Assembly: GCF_907164915.1 (NCBI RefSeq)
Contig: NC_061869.1
Coordinates: 25,017,445-25,081,444 of the forward strand
Reading direction: 5' to 3'
DNA length: 64,000 bases
From: Impatiens glandulifera
Lineage: Eukaryota > Streptophyta > Magnoliopsida > Ericales > Balsaminaceae
Shown in pieces: positions 47,953 through 58,359 of the stretch. The notes beneath the pieces were generated by a model. The model ran no database searches, was not told where the DNA came from, and saw nothing but the letters and a program-made list of their open reading frames with translations. The translations under genes and the position numbers were made by a program. Within the stretch, counting starts at the first letter, position 1, and every line of letters begins with the position of its first letter.

Positions 47953-48533
47953 TTATTTGCAATTTTTCTTTCAGCAGCAGTAGACATTGGGGGTGTCTGT
48001 GCATGCATAATGCTCAAATATAAATGAAGGAAAATTCTTTTTAATCCAATTCTTTTTTGTTAATTCATATTATGATTAATAATGGTATATAAAAATTTCA
48101 TAAAAAAATTCGAAGTTTTTATATTATTTTTTATTTATTTTCGATTAAGATCATTAAAAAATAGGAAAAATGATAATAATTCCAAATAAATTCCATTAAG
48201 TCCAAAACTTGTTTATAAAATCTTATATAAGTTGTAGTATGGTATTTAGGATTGTTTGGGTCATTGTTGTGTAATAATATTGTAAGTTCATGATGAAGGA
48301 TGACTTTCTTGGTAATAATGAGCATATATGCTCAAATGTGAAGAAAGTGTTTGTGTAGATCATGATATAAGTGTTATAAGTTTATAGTTTGGTAAATATA
48401 TATTCATTGTTATGTAATATGTTTTGTTCTCAACGAATCTAACCTATTTAAGTAAGATTTAAAGTAAAAAACAAATCAGAAAACCTCATTTTTAACAAAT
48501 ATGTTGTTTTTTACCGGTCTTGGCATTGTCGGC
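47953..48533. other. AT-rich spacer upstream of the Pol I promoter
   Basis: About 580 bp of AT-rich intergenic spacer between the promoter and the subrepeat array. No repeat or gene is evident. Confidence 0.6.
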
Positions 48534-50355
48534 TCTCGGTCCTAAGTTTGTCGCTGATTTACTTCTCTCGGTCCTGACTTGCCAGCAGACAACTTTCCTC
48601 GGTCATGACTTTCCAGTAGACAACTTTCCTCGGTCCTGACTTAACAGCCAACAACTTTCATCGGTCTTGACTTAGCCAGCAGACAACAATCCTCTGTCCT
48701 GACTTGCCAGCAAACAACTTTCCTCGGTCTTGACTTAGCCAGCAAACAACAATCCTCGGTCCTGACTTGCCAGCAGACAACTTTCCTTGGTCCTGACTTA
48801 GCAGCAAACAACTATCCTCGATCCTGACTTAGCTAGCAGACAACAATCCTCGGTCCTCACTTGCCAGCAACTTTCCTCGGTCTTGATTTAGCTAGTAGAC
48901 AACAATCCTCGGTCCTGACTTGCCAGCAGACAACTTTCCTCGGTCCTGACTTAACAGCCAACAACTTTCCTCGGTCCTGACTTAGCCAGCAGACAACAAT
49001 CCTCGGTCCTAATTTGCCAGCAAACAACTTTCCTCAATCCTGACTTAGCAGCCAACAACTTTCCTCGGTCCTGACTTAGCCAGCCAACAATTTTCCTCGG
49101 TCCTGACTTAATAGCCAACAACTTTCCTCGGTCCTGACTTAGCAGCCAACAACTTTCCTAGGTCCTGCCTTAGCCAACCAACAACTTTCCTCGGTCCTGA
49201 CTTAGCCATCAAACATTTTACTCGGTCCTAACTTAGCCAGCCAATATTTCACTCGGTCCTGACTTAGTAGCCAACAACTATCCTCGGTCCTGACTTAGCC
49301 AGCCAACATTTCACTCGATCATGACTTAGCCGGCCAACATTTCACTCGGTCCTGACTTAGTAGCTAACAACTTTCCTCGGTCCTAACTTTGCCAGCCAAC
49401 AACTTTCCTCGGTCCTGACTTAGCCAGCCAACATTTCACTCGGTCCTGACTTAGCCAGCCAACATTTCACTCGGTCCTGACTTAGCAGCCAACAACATTC
49501 CTCGGTCCTAACTTAGCCAACCAATAACATTCCTTGGTCCTGACTTAACAGCCAACAACTTCACTCGGTCCTGACTTAACCAAATAACCACTTCACTCGG
49601 TCCTGACTTAGCCAGCCAATATTTCTCACGGTCATGACTTAGTCAAACAACAACTTCACTGAGTCCTGACTTAGCAGCCAACAACTTCACTCGGTCCTAA
49701 CTTAGCATCCAACAACTTCACTCGGTCCTGACTTAGCATCCAACAACTTCACTCGTTCCTGACTTAACCAGCCAACAACTTCACTCGGTCTTAACTTAAC
49801 AACCATCAACTTTACTCGGTCCTGACTTAGCAATCAACAACTTCACTCGGTCCTGACCTAGCCAGCAAATAACTTTACTCGGTCCTGACTTAGCAGTAAA
49901 CATTTCTCACGGTCCTGACTTAGCCAGCTAACATTTCTCACGGTCCTAACTTAGCCAAACTACAACTTCACTCGGTCCTGACTTAGCCAAACAACAACTT
50001 CACTCGGTCCTGACTTAGCATCCAACAACTTCACTCGGTCTTAACTTAGCCAAACAACAACTTCACTCGGTCCTGACTTAGCCAAACAACAACTTCACTC
50101 GATCCTGACTTAGCCAAATAACAACTTCACTCGGTCCTGACTTAGCCAAACAACAACTTCACTTGGTTCTAACTTAGCATCCAACAACTTCACTCGGTCC
50201 TGACTTAGCATCCAACAACTTCACTCGGTCCACAACTTCACTCGGTTCTGACTTAGCCAAACAACAACTTCACTCGGTCCTGACTTAGCCAAACAACAAC
50301 TTTACTCGGTCTTGACTTAATAGATAGCAACTTCATTCGGTCCTGGCTAACTTTA
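48534..50355 (-). repeat. rDNA intergenic spacer subrepeats (~32 bp)
   Basis: More than fifty tandem copies of a ~31-33 base unit, CTCGGTCCTGACTTAGCCAG followed by CCAACAACTTTC on the plus strand. Units graded from left to right (CAACTTTCCTCGG, then CATTTCACTCGG, then CAACTTCACTCGG types) suggest successive local amplifications. In plants such spacer repeats lie between the 25S 3' end and the promoter and often act as enhancers. Confidence 0.92.
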
Positions 50356-50449
50356 CATGGTAAATTTTTTGTACTTGGTAAAATTTACAAAAAAAAAGTG
50401 TACATTCAACCTCAGAAGTTTAGTCCCTCTTTAAGAAGGGATTGAGAGA

Positions 50450-50832
50450 GAGGGACGAATCTGAGCGACGAAGGGCTGAATCTCAGCGGATCGTGGCAGA
50501 AAGGTCACTTTACCGCTTACAATACCTTATCGCATATTTAAGTCGTCTGCAAAGGATTCTACCCGTCACTCGATAGGAATTGTACTTCAAAGCGGCCTTC
50601 CGAGCGCATCCACCCGGAAGACTTAGCCATTGACATGTGCCTTTGGTGAGCGTGTGCATCGCTTCTAACCCGGATTCTAACTTAGAGGCGTTCAATCATA
50701 ATCCGACGCACGATAGCTTCACGCCACTAGCTTTTCAACCAAGCGCGATGACCAATTGTGCGAATCAACGGTTCCTCTCGTACTAGGTTGAATTACTATT
50801 GCGATACTTTCATCAGTAGGGTAAAACTAACA

Positions 50833-50868
<36 letters not shown>

Positions 50869-51159
50869 ATTGGTGGGTGAATAATCTAACACTTGGTGAA
50901 TTCTGCTTCAAAATGATAGGAAGAGCCGACATCAAAGGATCAAAAAGCAACGTCGCTATGAACGCTTGACTGCCACAAGCCAGATATCCATGTGGTAACT
51001 TTTCTGACACCTCTAGCTTCAAATTCCGAAGATCTAAAGGATCGTTAGGCCACGCTTTCACGATTCATATTCGTACTGAAAATTAGAATCAAACGAGCTT
51101 TTACCCTTCTGTTCCACACGAGATTTCTGTTCTCGTTGAGCTCATCTTAGGACACCTGC
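50450..51159 (-). pseudogene. 25S rRNA, 3' 710 nt (relic)
   Basis: Antisense to the 25S 3' region: GTTCCTCTCGTACTAGGTTG, GTCTCACGACGGTCTAAACC, AAAGCAACGTCGCTATGAAC and TTCCACACGAGATTTCTGTT. The mature 3' end is near 50450. The gene is cut at 51159 (after GGACACCTGC) by the large Copia element, so the 5' remainder should resume beyond the window. Substitutions at conserved sites show decay, as in the 18S. Confidence 0.95.
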
Positions 51160-52394
51160 TGTTAGGATCAATGTCGCGGTTGGCAGACCGGGGTCAGGCC
51201 GGTTAGCGCGTCTCACTCAAAGATTGGTGATTAATCCGGTTAGAGATTAACACCGGGGTTTCAATACTACACAAACTGTCACAAACCCTTGAACCGAGTT
51301 CAAACGGGAAGTGGTTTATTTCAGGTTGGAGCAGCACACACACTGAACGGACAGAACCAGATTTAGATTAGGTCGGTTTGGAGTTGGGTGGGTCGGCTTT
51401 CGGACTTAATAGGTCGGTTTAAGTGGGATCGGTTAGAATGTTAGGCCGACAGAAAGTAAATAACAAGGCAGATTTTTATGGATGTTCGGAGATAAACTCC
51501 TACGTCACCCCTTCCTCTCGAAACCGCGAGAAGGATATTCACTAAGGAATATACAAACACAATCCGATCGAGACTTATTTTCTGCTCGATAAATACTCGT
51601 ACAATTCTCACCGAAATTGTAATCACACTTCAAATAAACACTTAAGCTCTAGTTCTTGTAGAGAGATAAACTTGCAATAAATCTTAGAGCTTGTAGTTGG
51701 TAGAACTTATATCCGTTTTCACTTGTTGCTAGAGCTGCATTTATTCCTCTTGAACTCCTTCTTTTATAGGTGAAATGTGCCAACGGTCACATTTCATTTC
51801 CTTGAGTTTGATTGGTTGAACAGAGGTTCAGTGATTCAGACATGGCTGTCTAGGCTTCAGACCTGACGGTCTAGGCTTCAGACCTAGCGGTCTAAGCTTC
51901 AGACCTGGCGGTCTAGGCTTCTAGTGTGTAGGTCAAACCGGCTAGGTTTGTCTTTTACTCAATATGGAAACTGTTGGTTGGAAAGTTGCCTGTACCTGGA
52001 GGATTGCGCCTCTGATTTATCCTGAAGTGGAAAGATCTTTTCGGACGAACCTCTGCAGCCTGCATACTGTCTTCAGACTTGTATAAATATGGCAATACTA
52101 AAGTCTGTCCCTTCGGTATCATCCTCAACAGACACTTGAAGTATCTATTTGTACTGGTCGGTTGTTTATGTTAACCGGATGACTTTCGGTTTTTCCATGA
52201 CTTCAGATTGGCCGAATGTTCAATGATTTTGGCCTTCTGATTTGACCGGTCTTGTCTTCTTGTTCGGTCAGGTTTTTGTTCGGTTGGATTGCTTGACCGG
52301 TTGAGTAACTTGACCGGTTGAGTAATCTGACTGTTCCTGCACAAGAGATTTGTTTTTGTTAAGTTTTATTTAACCGATCTAATTTTATCTAACA
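51160..52394 (-). repeat. 3' LTR of the 25S-inserted element
   Basis: Starts TGTTAGGATCAATGTCGCGG and ends TTTATCTAACA on the plus strand, 1,235 bp. Its first ~670 bp align with 63334-64000 with few differences. Confidence 0.88.
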
Positions 52395-52640
52395 ATTTCT
52401 CCCTTTTTGATTATTTTATTTAAAATATTCAAAACTATGTAAAATTGCATGTGTAGGCCGGTTGTTTTTAAAAGTTTATTTAGCCGGATTTTTGGAAACT
52501 GACCTGGAAGAATTTTTCGAAAAATTTTTGGAAAATTTTGAGAAAAATTTTGGATAATTTTGAGAAAAGTTTTGGAAAATTTTTATATTTTATCTAACAA
52601 TTTCTCCTTTTTTGATTATTTTATTTAAAATATTCAAAAC
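52395..52640 (-). promoter_or_regulatory. Duplicated polypurine tract
   Basis: The minus strand has AAAAAGGGAGAAAT next to the LTR (about 52395-52409) and AAAAAAGGAGAAAT at about 52590-52604. Each sits in a longer repeat (ATTATTTTATTTAAAATATT). The pattern parallels the 18S-inserted element. Confidence 0.75.
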
Positions 52641-52776
52641 TATGTAAGAATGCAAATGTAGGCCGGTTTCCAAAAATACTTGATATATATATATATGAAA
52701 TATACTAAGGTAAAAATACTTGATATATATAAAGTTAAACTAAAATAAATATAGGAAATATAAGTAAAGAAAGCCC

Positions 52777-55434
52777 CTATTTCTTCGATCTGGGCGGCAA
52801 GAATTTTTCCAGCTGTTCATTAGTTGTTTTTCCCTTGACCGCTGGTACCGGCCTGGAAGAGGATCCTTGACCTCCTAAAGTGCCGGTGAAAGGAGAGGCC
52901 GGTGGAGCAAATGATCTGATTGGAGCTACGTCAAGACTTCGCGGTCTTTTGGTTAGCGGCACGCCTTCGTCCTCGAGATCTACATTTTCCTACGAAACCG
53001 GGTTGCTTGGAGGGTCGATAACCATGTCAGTAACTCTGTCCAATAACTTTGAAACCGCCGCCCTCTTGGAAGAATTCTTTCTCTTTCTTGTAGTCGGACC
53101 GGACGGGGGAGCAGCCTCTTTGGACTTGTGATGAGCCTCGGCGAAATCATTGTATGTAGTCTGTTGGCCGATTAGTCGAGCCGCATCTTCATTTTGTTGA
53201 ACCGCTATGGCCGGTCCCATGTTTTCTAATGTCTGCATTCATCCGGCCAGGTTCGCATCTGCCTCCGCCGTTTCCTTTTGAAGTCGATTTTGCTCGTCCA
53301 AGGCATTCTAAAGCTTCTGGGCCGCGAGCGCATTTGCCTCCTCGAGTGCTTTGTCGGCTGCTAGTTTTGCCGCTATCAACTCCGCCACCTGTTCTGTGAC
53401 CGCCTTTAGTTCAGCCTTGGTTTTGGCATGCTTTGCTTCAAGCAATACCACCCTCTCAAGTGTAGAGCCGACCTGGGCACCGGATTGAGCCAGATCCTCA
53501 TCAATCTTCTTCAACCTTTGATCGGTTGTTACTTGGGATCGTTCCGTCATACCGACCTTTTGGTTGGTAAGAGCGAGGTCGGTCACCAGCTTCTTAGTTG
53601 CCTCCTCCAATGCCTTAGTTATGTCAATATAGCCGTTGTACAATTGATTGTTCATGCCATAATTGTCTTCAACGGACGTGATCTGTCCGACCGCGGTTTT
53701 TAGCTCCTTGTTTGTCGACTCAATCATCTCGATTGATTTAGTCGCGGTTTCTTTGATCCTCTTTTGCCACGGCCGAATCACGACATTGACAAATTCCTCG
53801 ATGAGGTCCTTTGCCCTATCTTCTGTTATGGCCGGTACCGAATCTCCGGTTTGAACAGAGACTCGCTGGTCAGTGAGCGGTGTACCCGTCCTGAGTTCAG
53901 GGCTGTTGACTTCCTGTTCCGGGGGAGGAGAGAAATGCTCATTTTCGGTCGGATTCGGACCGCCATCATCCTCAGGTGGGGATCTGGAGAAGTTCGACGT
54001 CTCCTGGTGCCCGGGCTCCGCTTCTAGCTGTGCCATCTCCTCGGTCAGTTCCCGTTCCTTGACCGCTAGCATGTCTAACACCAAGAGCTCAAGTTGAGAG
54101 TCCGCTGTCCTTGGGATATGCTTTTCTTGGAGACGTCGGATGTGTTCGGTGAGCCCCAGTAACCGAGCATGCGGTTCGTCCATCCTACTTTGTCGTAGGG
54201 AGGACATGACGCTCTGAGCCTTTGTGAGGCTGACTACCTCCGCCTCCATCTCAACCAGGTTCTCGAATTTCCGGTCATTAGTGAGATCCGGTAGCATGTT
54301 TTTGTAGAATATTTCATGCCGGTGCAGGGCCCATTGATAGTAGACGTCGGTTGACGCGTGAGCCTGCTCATGAATCTCTTCCATGATTCTGCTGACGAGG
54401 TCCTCAGCCGTTTGCCGGGTGTGTTCATCCGCGGATTCATCTTCCTCCTGTAGTCTGTCCGAGCCGGCATCAACATCATCATGTCGGACCGATTGGTCTT
54501 CGACCATTGGTCCTTTCCCTTTGTCAGTCTGATCTTCTCCGGTGTGTTGTGAAGCGGTTCAGCTAGAGTTGGATGCCGAATTTTTAGTGTTGAGGGTGTC
54601 GGACCGCGGATTAGCCGATCCGGTTGGTTGCCTATCCCCCTTGCTTCCGGAATTTTCTTTAACCGGAGCCATTTTCTTACTAGCTGCTTTCTTCTTTTGG
54701 CCGCTTGTAGAACCGGAGGCCTTCTTTTTGCCTTGCTTGTCCTCCGGTTTAATAAATTGATGGGATTTTATAACTTTGCTGGGGGCGAAGAAAACACCAG
54801 GGCCGGTGTTAATGTTGTAGTGGCGCATCAGTTTACCGAGTGGGATGGCGTATCCCCATGACCGTTTGGATGTCGGATCCACCATCTCACATAAGTTTGT
54901 GAAAACTACCTTCGCCCAGTTGATTTTGATGCCGTTGACCAAACCGGCAATCATCTCAATTTTTATCCGGGTGAGGCTATCATAGTTGCCTCCTCGCGCT
55001 TGAACCGATTTGGTGAAGATATCGCATAGTGGCCTAAACTCCGGTTTAAGTGAGGTTTTCTTACCGGATACCGCGATAGAAACCACCGTATACGAAAGAT
55101 CCCGGCATGCCGCCTAAAATGTTTCCTCGTCTGTGACCACCGAGAAGTCGCTCCCCTCGGTTGGTAGATGTAGTACTTCAGCAACCGACTCCTTCGTCAG
55201 TTTGAGCTGTTGTATGCATATAGTTGCGATGATTGTCCCTTCGGTGAGGATGGCGGTTTGGAAGAATTCGTTGACCGCATCTTGATATAAGACGAATGGC
55301 CCGTTCAGAAAATGTTCAAGACCGGACTCGGAGATCTGGGTTAACACCTAGTTTGCCTCCGCCGAACCGTTCGCTCGAACTTCATCGAAGTCGACTTGGA
55401 AGATGTGGTTGAACAGCACAGATTCGCGACCCAT
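52777..55434 (-). pseudogene. Cargo gene C: plant-transposon-like domain plus long coiled coil
   Basis: One frame of 886 codons from ATG 55434 to 52777 with no frameshift, interrupted by six stops (55348, 55114, 54559, 53308, 53239 and 52990). Residues 1 to ~240 form a domain shared with genes A and B: VDFDEV, SGLEHFLNGP, VNEFFQTA, VLHLPTEGSDF and KINWAKVVFTNL. A basic Lys/Ser/Gly linker (~250-300) and an acidic region from ~310 (MVEDQSVRHDDVDAG) follow. Next comes a long predicted coiled coil (~340-700, e.g. LKAVTEQVAELIAAKLAADK). A basic Pro/Ser tail with TRKRKNSSKR, possibly a nuclear signal, ends it. No signal peptide or membrane segment is seen. The domain may belong to the putative plant transposon protein family (PF20167-like); function is unknown. 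Confidence 0.75.
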
Positions 55435-55524
55435 TGTAGTTTAAGGGTTGAAAGGTTTGAGAGGATTGAGAGCTAGAGAGAGAAAGCCGATTCGCGTGAG
55501 AATAAAGGAAAATGGCTAAGGACC

Positions 55525-55534
55525 CTATTTATAG
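55525..55534 (-). promoter_or_regulatory. TATA box of cargo gene C
   Basis: The minus strand reads CTATAAATAG, 91-100 bases upstream of the ATG at 55434, followed by a CT-rich leader (TTTCTCTCTCTAGCTCTC). The arrangement is that of a plant Pol II core promoter. Genes A and B have similar boxes. Confidence 0.65.
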
Positions 55535-55942
55535 TCGCGGGTTGGAATTTCAACCGCCGCGAACCGTCACATCAGGATTGGGCGGGAATTTTCCCTCCAA
55601 TATGCTTTGGGCGGCAAACGAGAGGCGGGAGATTTGAGCGGGCTTTTGATGCGGTTATTTAACCAATGATGAAGCGGTTTTTCTTGAAGCGATTTTTCTT
55701 GTAACCGTTTATTAAGTGAAGCGGTTATGTAACCACTGAGCAAGCGGTTTTCTATTTTGACCGGTTTTTCAATGAGGTAGTTAGCGTTTTTAGCCGGTTA
55801 GTCATTTAGATAGATATTCTAATAGTGCGATTTTTGACCCGGTTTTCAGGCTTAGAAATTCAGATAATCATTTAAATAAAAGGAACATGATAAAGACCGA
55901 TACATTGATCGGTTTAGGATACATAAGATACATAATTATAAC

Positions 55943-56644
55943 TTATGTAATAACTATTCTAGAAAGCCTGTCCTCCACCCCTTCCTCATTGAGAACATTT
56001 GATGGGGACGCCGGTGTACCCGGTCCAAAATCTGGACTGTGTGCAAGAAGGAGCTGGCTTATGTGAGGGGCGTAGCCGAGACCTCTCTTTGTCTCGACCA
56101 TAGTCCTCAGGATTTTGAAGAGGACCGATGACCAATTTATGGGGGTGTTGCTGATGATGTAGGTCATCATGTAGAAGACTCTGCTAGAGTAATGTTGGTT
56201 CGGAGATTGGCAGATGATGGATCGATTGACAATCTCGTGAAGGAGTTGGATGTGATGGGCAAGGCGGGTCTTCAAACCGTGGTTCTCCACCGGTACTTCG
56301 GTTCCGGAGAAAAATTGTGCATAGTCATCCGCTGCACTACCTACCCGGGATGGGAAATCCGAAAACCCTTCAGTGGGAAGATTAAACATTTGAGCAAATG
56401 CGCTCTCGTTCAGAAAAACAGTGCGCCTTTTCACCGTGGAAACAATGAGATCGCCACTCATGGATGCATTGTTAAAGAATTCCAGCACTTCTGGAATGAG
56501 CATAGGTTCGGATTCTTCGAGAAAATCATGAAGGCCGGTGTCGATTAGGGATTCAAAGAGAAGTTCCTTCGTTTCCAGATCATCAAATTAAAGGGCTGAG
56601 TCGAAATCAATGCTCAAATAGTTTCTTAGTGTTCGGTTCGACAT
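55943..56644 (-). pseudogene. Cargo gene B: plant-transposon-like domain protein, one stop
   Basis: The frame from ATG 56644 (MSNRTLRNYLSIDFDSAL) to TAA 55943-55945 is 233 codons with a single TAA at 56588-56590, shortly after the start. It shares with A and C the motifs IDFDS, DTGLHDFLEE, VLEFFNNA, FNLPTEGFSDF, HIQLLHEIVNRSI and TPINWSSVLFKIL. It ends soon after the domain and lacks the long C-terminal tail of C. Upstream is a TATA box at 56733-56741 and a CT-rich leader. No membrane or signal sequence. Function unknown. Confidence 0.75.
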
Positions 56645-56732
56645 ACTTTCAGACTTTGCTAAGAGAGAGAGAGAGAGAGTTTAAGAAACTTTGATTTGTT
56701 TGAAGGTGTGGTGAATTGATAGGATGGTGCTC

Positions 56733-56741
56733 CTTATATAG
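56733..56741 (-). promoter_or_regulatory. TATA box of cargo gene B
   Basis: The minus strand reads CTATATAAG, about 90-97 bases upstream of the ATG at 56644, followed by a leader ending in (CT)n just before AGCAAAGTCTG. Same layout as for gene C. Confidence 0.65.
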
Positions 56742-57076
56742 ATCTGAGATTGGAGGGAAAATAGGAGCATTTAATGCTGAAATTCAGTTTTGTCTCATTT
56801 ATGAAGGGAATATTTATGTTTCCAAAACTCCTTGGGAAGGAGTTACTTTTGACCGGTTGCGGAGCTCGAGGTGGAGAATCTAGTTAGAAAGGAACTAAGT
56901 TTGTGTAATTTCCCATGTAGTTGGAAGTTGAAGATTACTTTTCATTAATGAAAGAGAGATACAAGAAACCGAAATAGACATAGTTAAAACCGAAAAGAGA
57001 CATAGTCTAAGCCGAAATTATCATATCGATACAACCGGTTCGTACAGCAAAATGACCGGTTGTAGTAAGGAGTGAC

Positions 57077-57806
57077 TTAATTATCGGAGGAGTTGAGGTG
57101 TCGATTCTTCCTCTTCCATGCCTTCTCGAACCGCTCATAGAATGAATCGGCAACTTCCTTGGTTATTACATGGGCCTGATTCATTCCTTCACCCGGACAG
57201 AGTGGAACAACGAGTTCCATGAGTAGGCAGCTGATTTGGGGAATAAGGTAGGTTTGGCGGATGTTGATCATCCAGATTAGGACATCGAGTAACACCCTGG
57301 ACCAGTTGACCGGCGTATCTGTTGTGATAGCGACCATCATATTGAAAGCTGTAGCATAGTAGGTGTTGGTTACATCCTTGCCTAGGATGCCATGACCGAT
57401 GATATCATTGAGTAGCTGGTATTCAGCCCTTAATGATGACCTAGCACCGTGGTCATTGACCGGATGGTTTGACCGAGAGAAGCTTAAGGAGATTTCGGCT
57501 TTTAGTCCGGTCGGGACGTTCAGATCAGTGATCCCTTGCTTCGGAAGATCGAAGCATCTGGCGAAGTCACTCTCCGAGAAGTCAAACACTGTCCCTCCGA
57601 CCCTAGATTGAATGAGGGGTGCCACGGAAAACCCTGGCGTTATAAAAGAACTCCAGGACGGTTTCGGGGAAGATGACATGTTTGTCATCTAGGAAGGATT
57701 TTAGACCGGTATCCTCAAGTGACTTAATCATTTTGAAGATTTCATAGTGCTCTGTACTTTGAGCTGAATCGAAATCAACTTGAAGAATATTTGGAAACTG
57801 AGACAT
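57077..57806 (-). pseudogene. Cargo gene A: plant-transposon-like domain protein, one frameshift
   Basis: Starts MSQFPNILQVDFDSAQ at 57806 and is open to about 57610. It continues in another frame to TAA 57077-57079, so one small indel lies between about 57600 and 57640. The total is about 243 codons, close to gene B. Shared motifs are VDFDSA, DTGLKSFLDD, VLEFFYNARV, FARCFDLPKQGITDL, YQLLNDIIGHGI and TPVNWSRVLLDVL. It ends with a basic tail (FEKAWKRKNRHLNS). A TATA-like box lies at 57868-57878. It sits about 550 bp downstream of the pol end. Function unknown. Confidence 0.75.
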
Positions 57807-57867
57807 TTTTGTCTTAGTGAGAGGATAAGTTGATATTTGTGAACATTTTTTCTGATGTTTGCCTAAG

Positions 57868-57878
57868 TTATATATTAG
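57868..57878 (-). promoter_or_regulatory. TATA box of cargo gene A
   Basis: The minus strand reads CTAATATATAA, 62-72 bases upstream of the ATG at 57806. The leader between them is AT-rich and ends CTCTCACTAAGAC. Weaker than the boxes of B and C because the surroundings are AT-rich. Confidence 0.5.
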
Positions 57879-58359
57879 TAGAGGGATGATAGTATTATCC
57901 AGTGGGTGACAGTTGATGTATTCTATTGACCATAGGATAAGACAAATTGCATGAAATAAGCATGTCTACAACCTAGGATGTGAGTCATAGGCCTGGGCGG
58001 TGAAAGATATCATATCTTCACGTCTTTTGAGGTATGACCATTTTTCTTTGAAAATGTATCTTTTCAGAACAGATAAACCTAAACACAGATAATTATTCCA
58101 CTTTTGTTCGAAAGCCAAATAAGCCGGAGTATATTATTTCCAAACCGGTCGGTTTTCAGTCATTCGTTCCGATGCGGTTAATTGGTGCATGCACTAAGTA
58201 ACCGGTCGATTTACTCTAACTGATGAACAGAGTGGTTCTTCAATAGGTACCTCGGTTAATTTGAAATCCGACAATTTAGGAGAAACTACCGGTTTTGTCT
58301 GTCCGAACCGATTTTCCTTTTAGACATTTCTAGAGATAAGCTGATTAATATCGGTTAAA

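Noticed and set aside
48534..50355. Regular short repeats resembling a CRISPR array
   Set aside because: The units are contiguous, without unique spacers, and lie between the 25S 3' end and the Pol I promoter of plant rDNA. They are spacer subrepeats.
50450..51160. R2-type site-specific insertion into 25S
   Set aside because: The inserted element has LTRs, a primer binding site and Copia pol, and the site after GGACACCTGC is not the R2 target. R2 is a non-LTR element.
53428..54097. Several plus-strand frames of 63-91 codons
   Set aside because: They are shadows of the long cargo gene C frame on the minus strand.
52777..57806. Sirevirus envelope-like gene
   Set aside because: The position fits, but there are three separate genes with their own TATA boxes. 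None has a visible signal peptide or membrane segment. I therefore call them cargo genes of unknown function.
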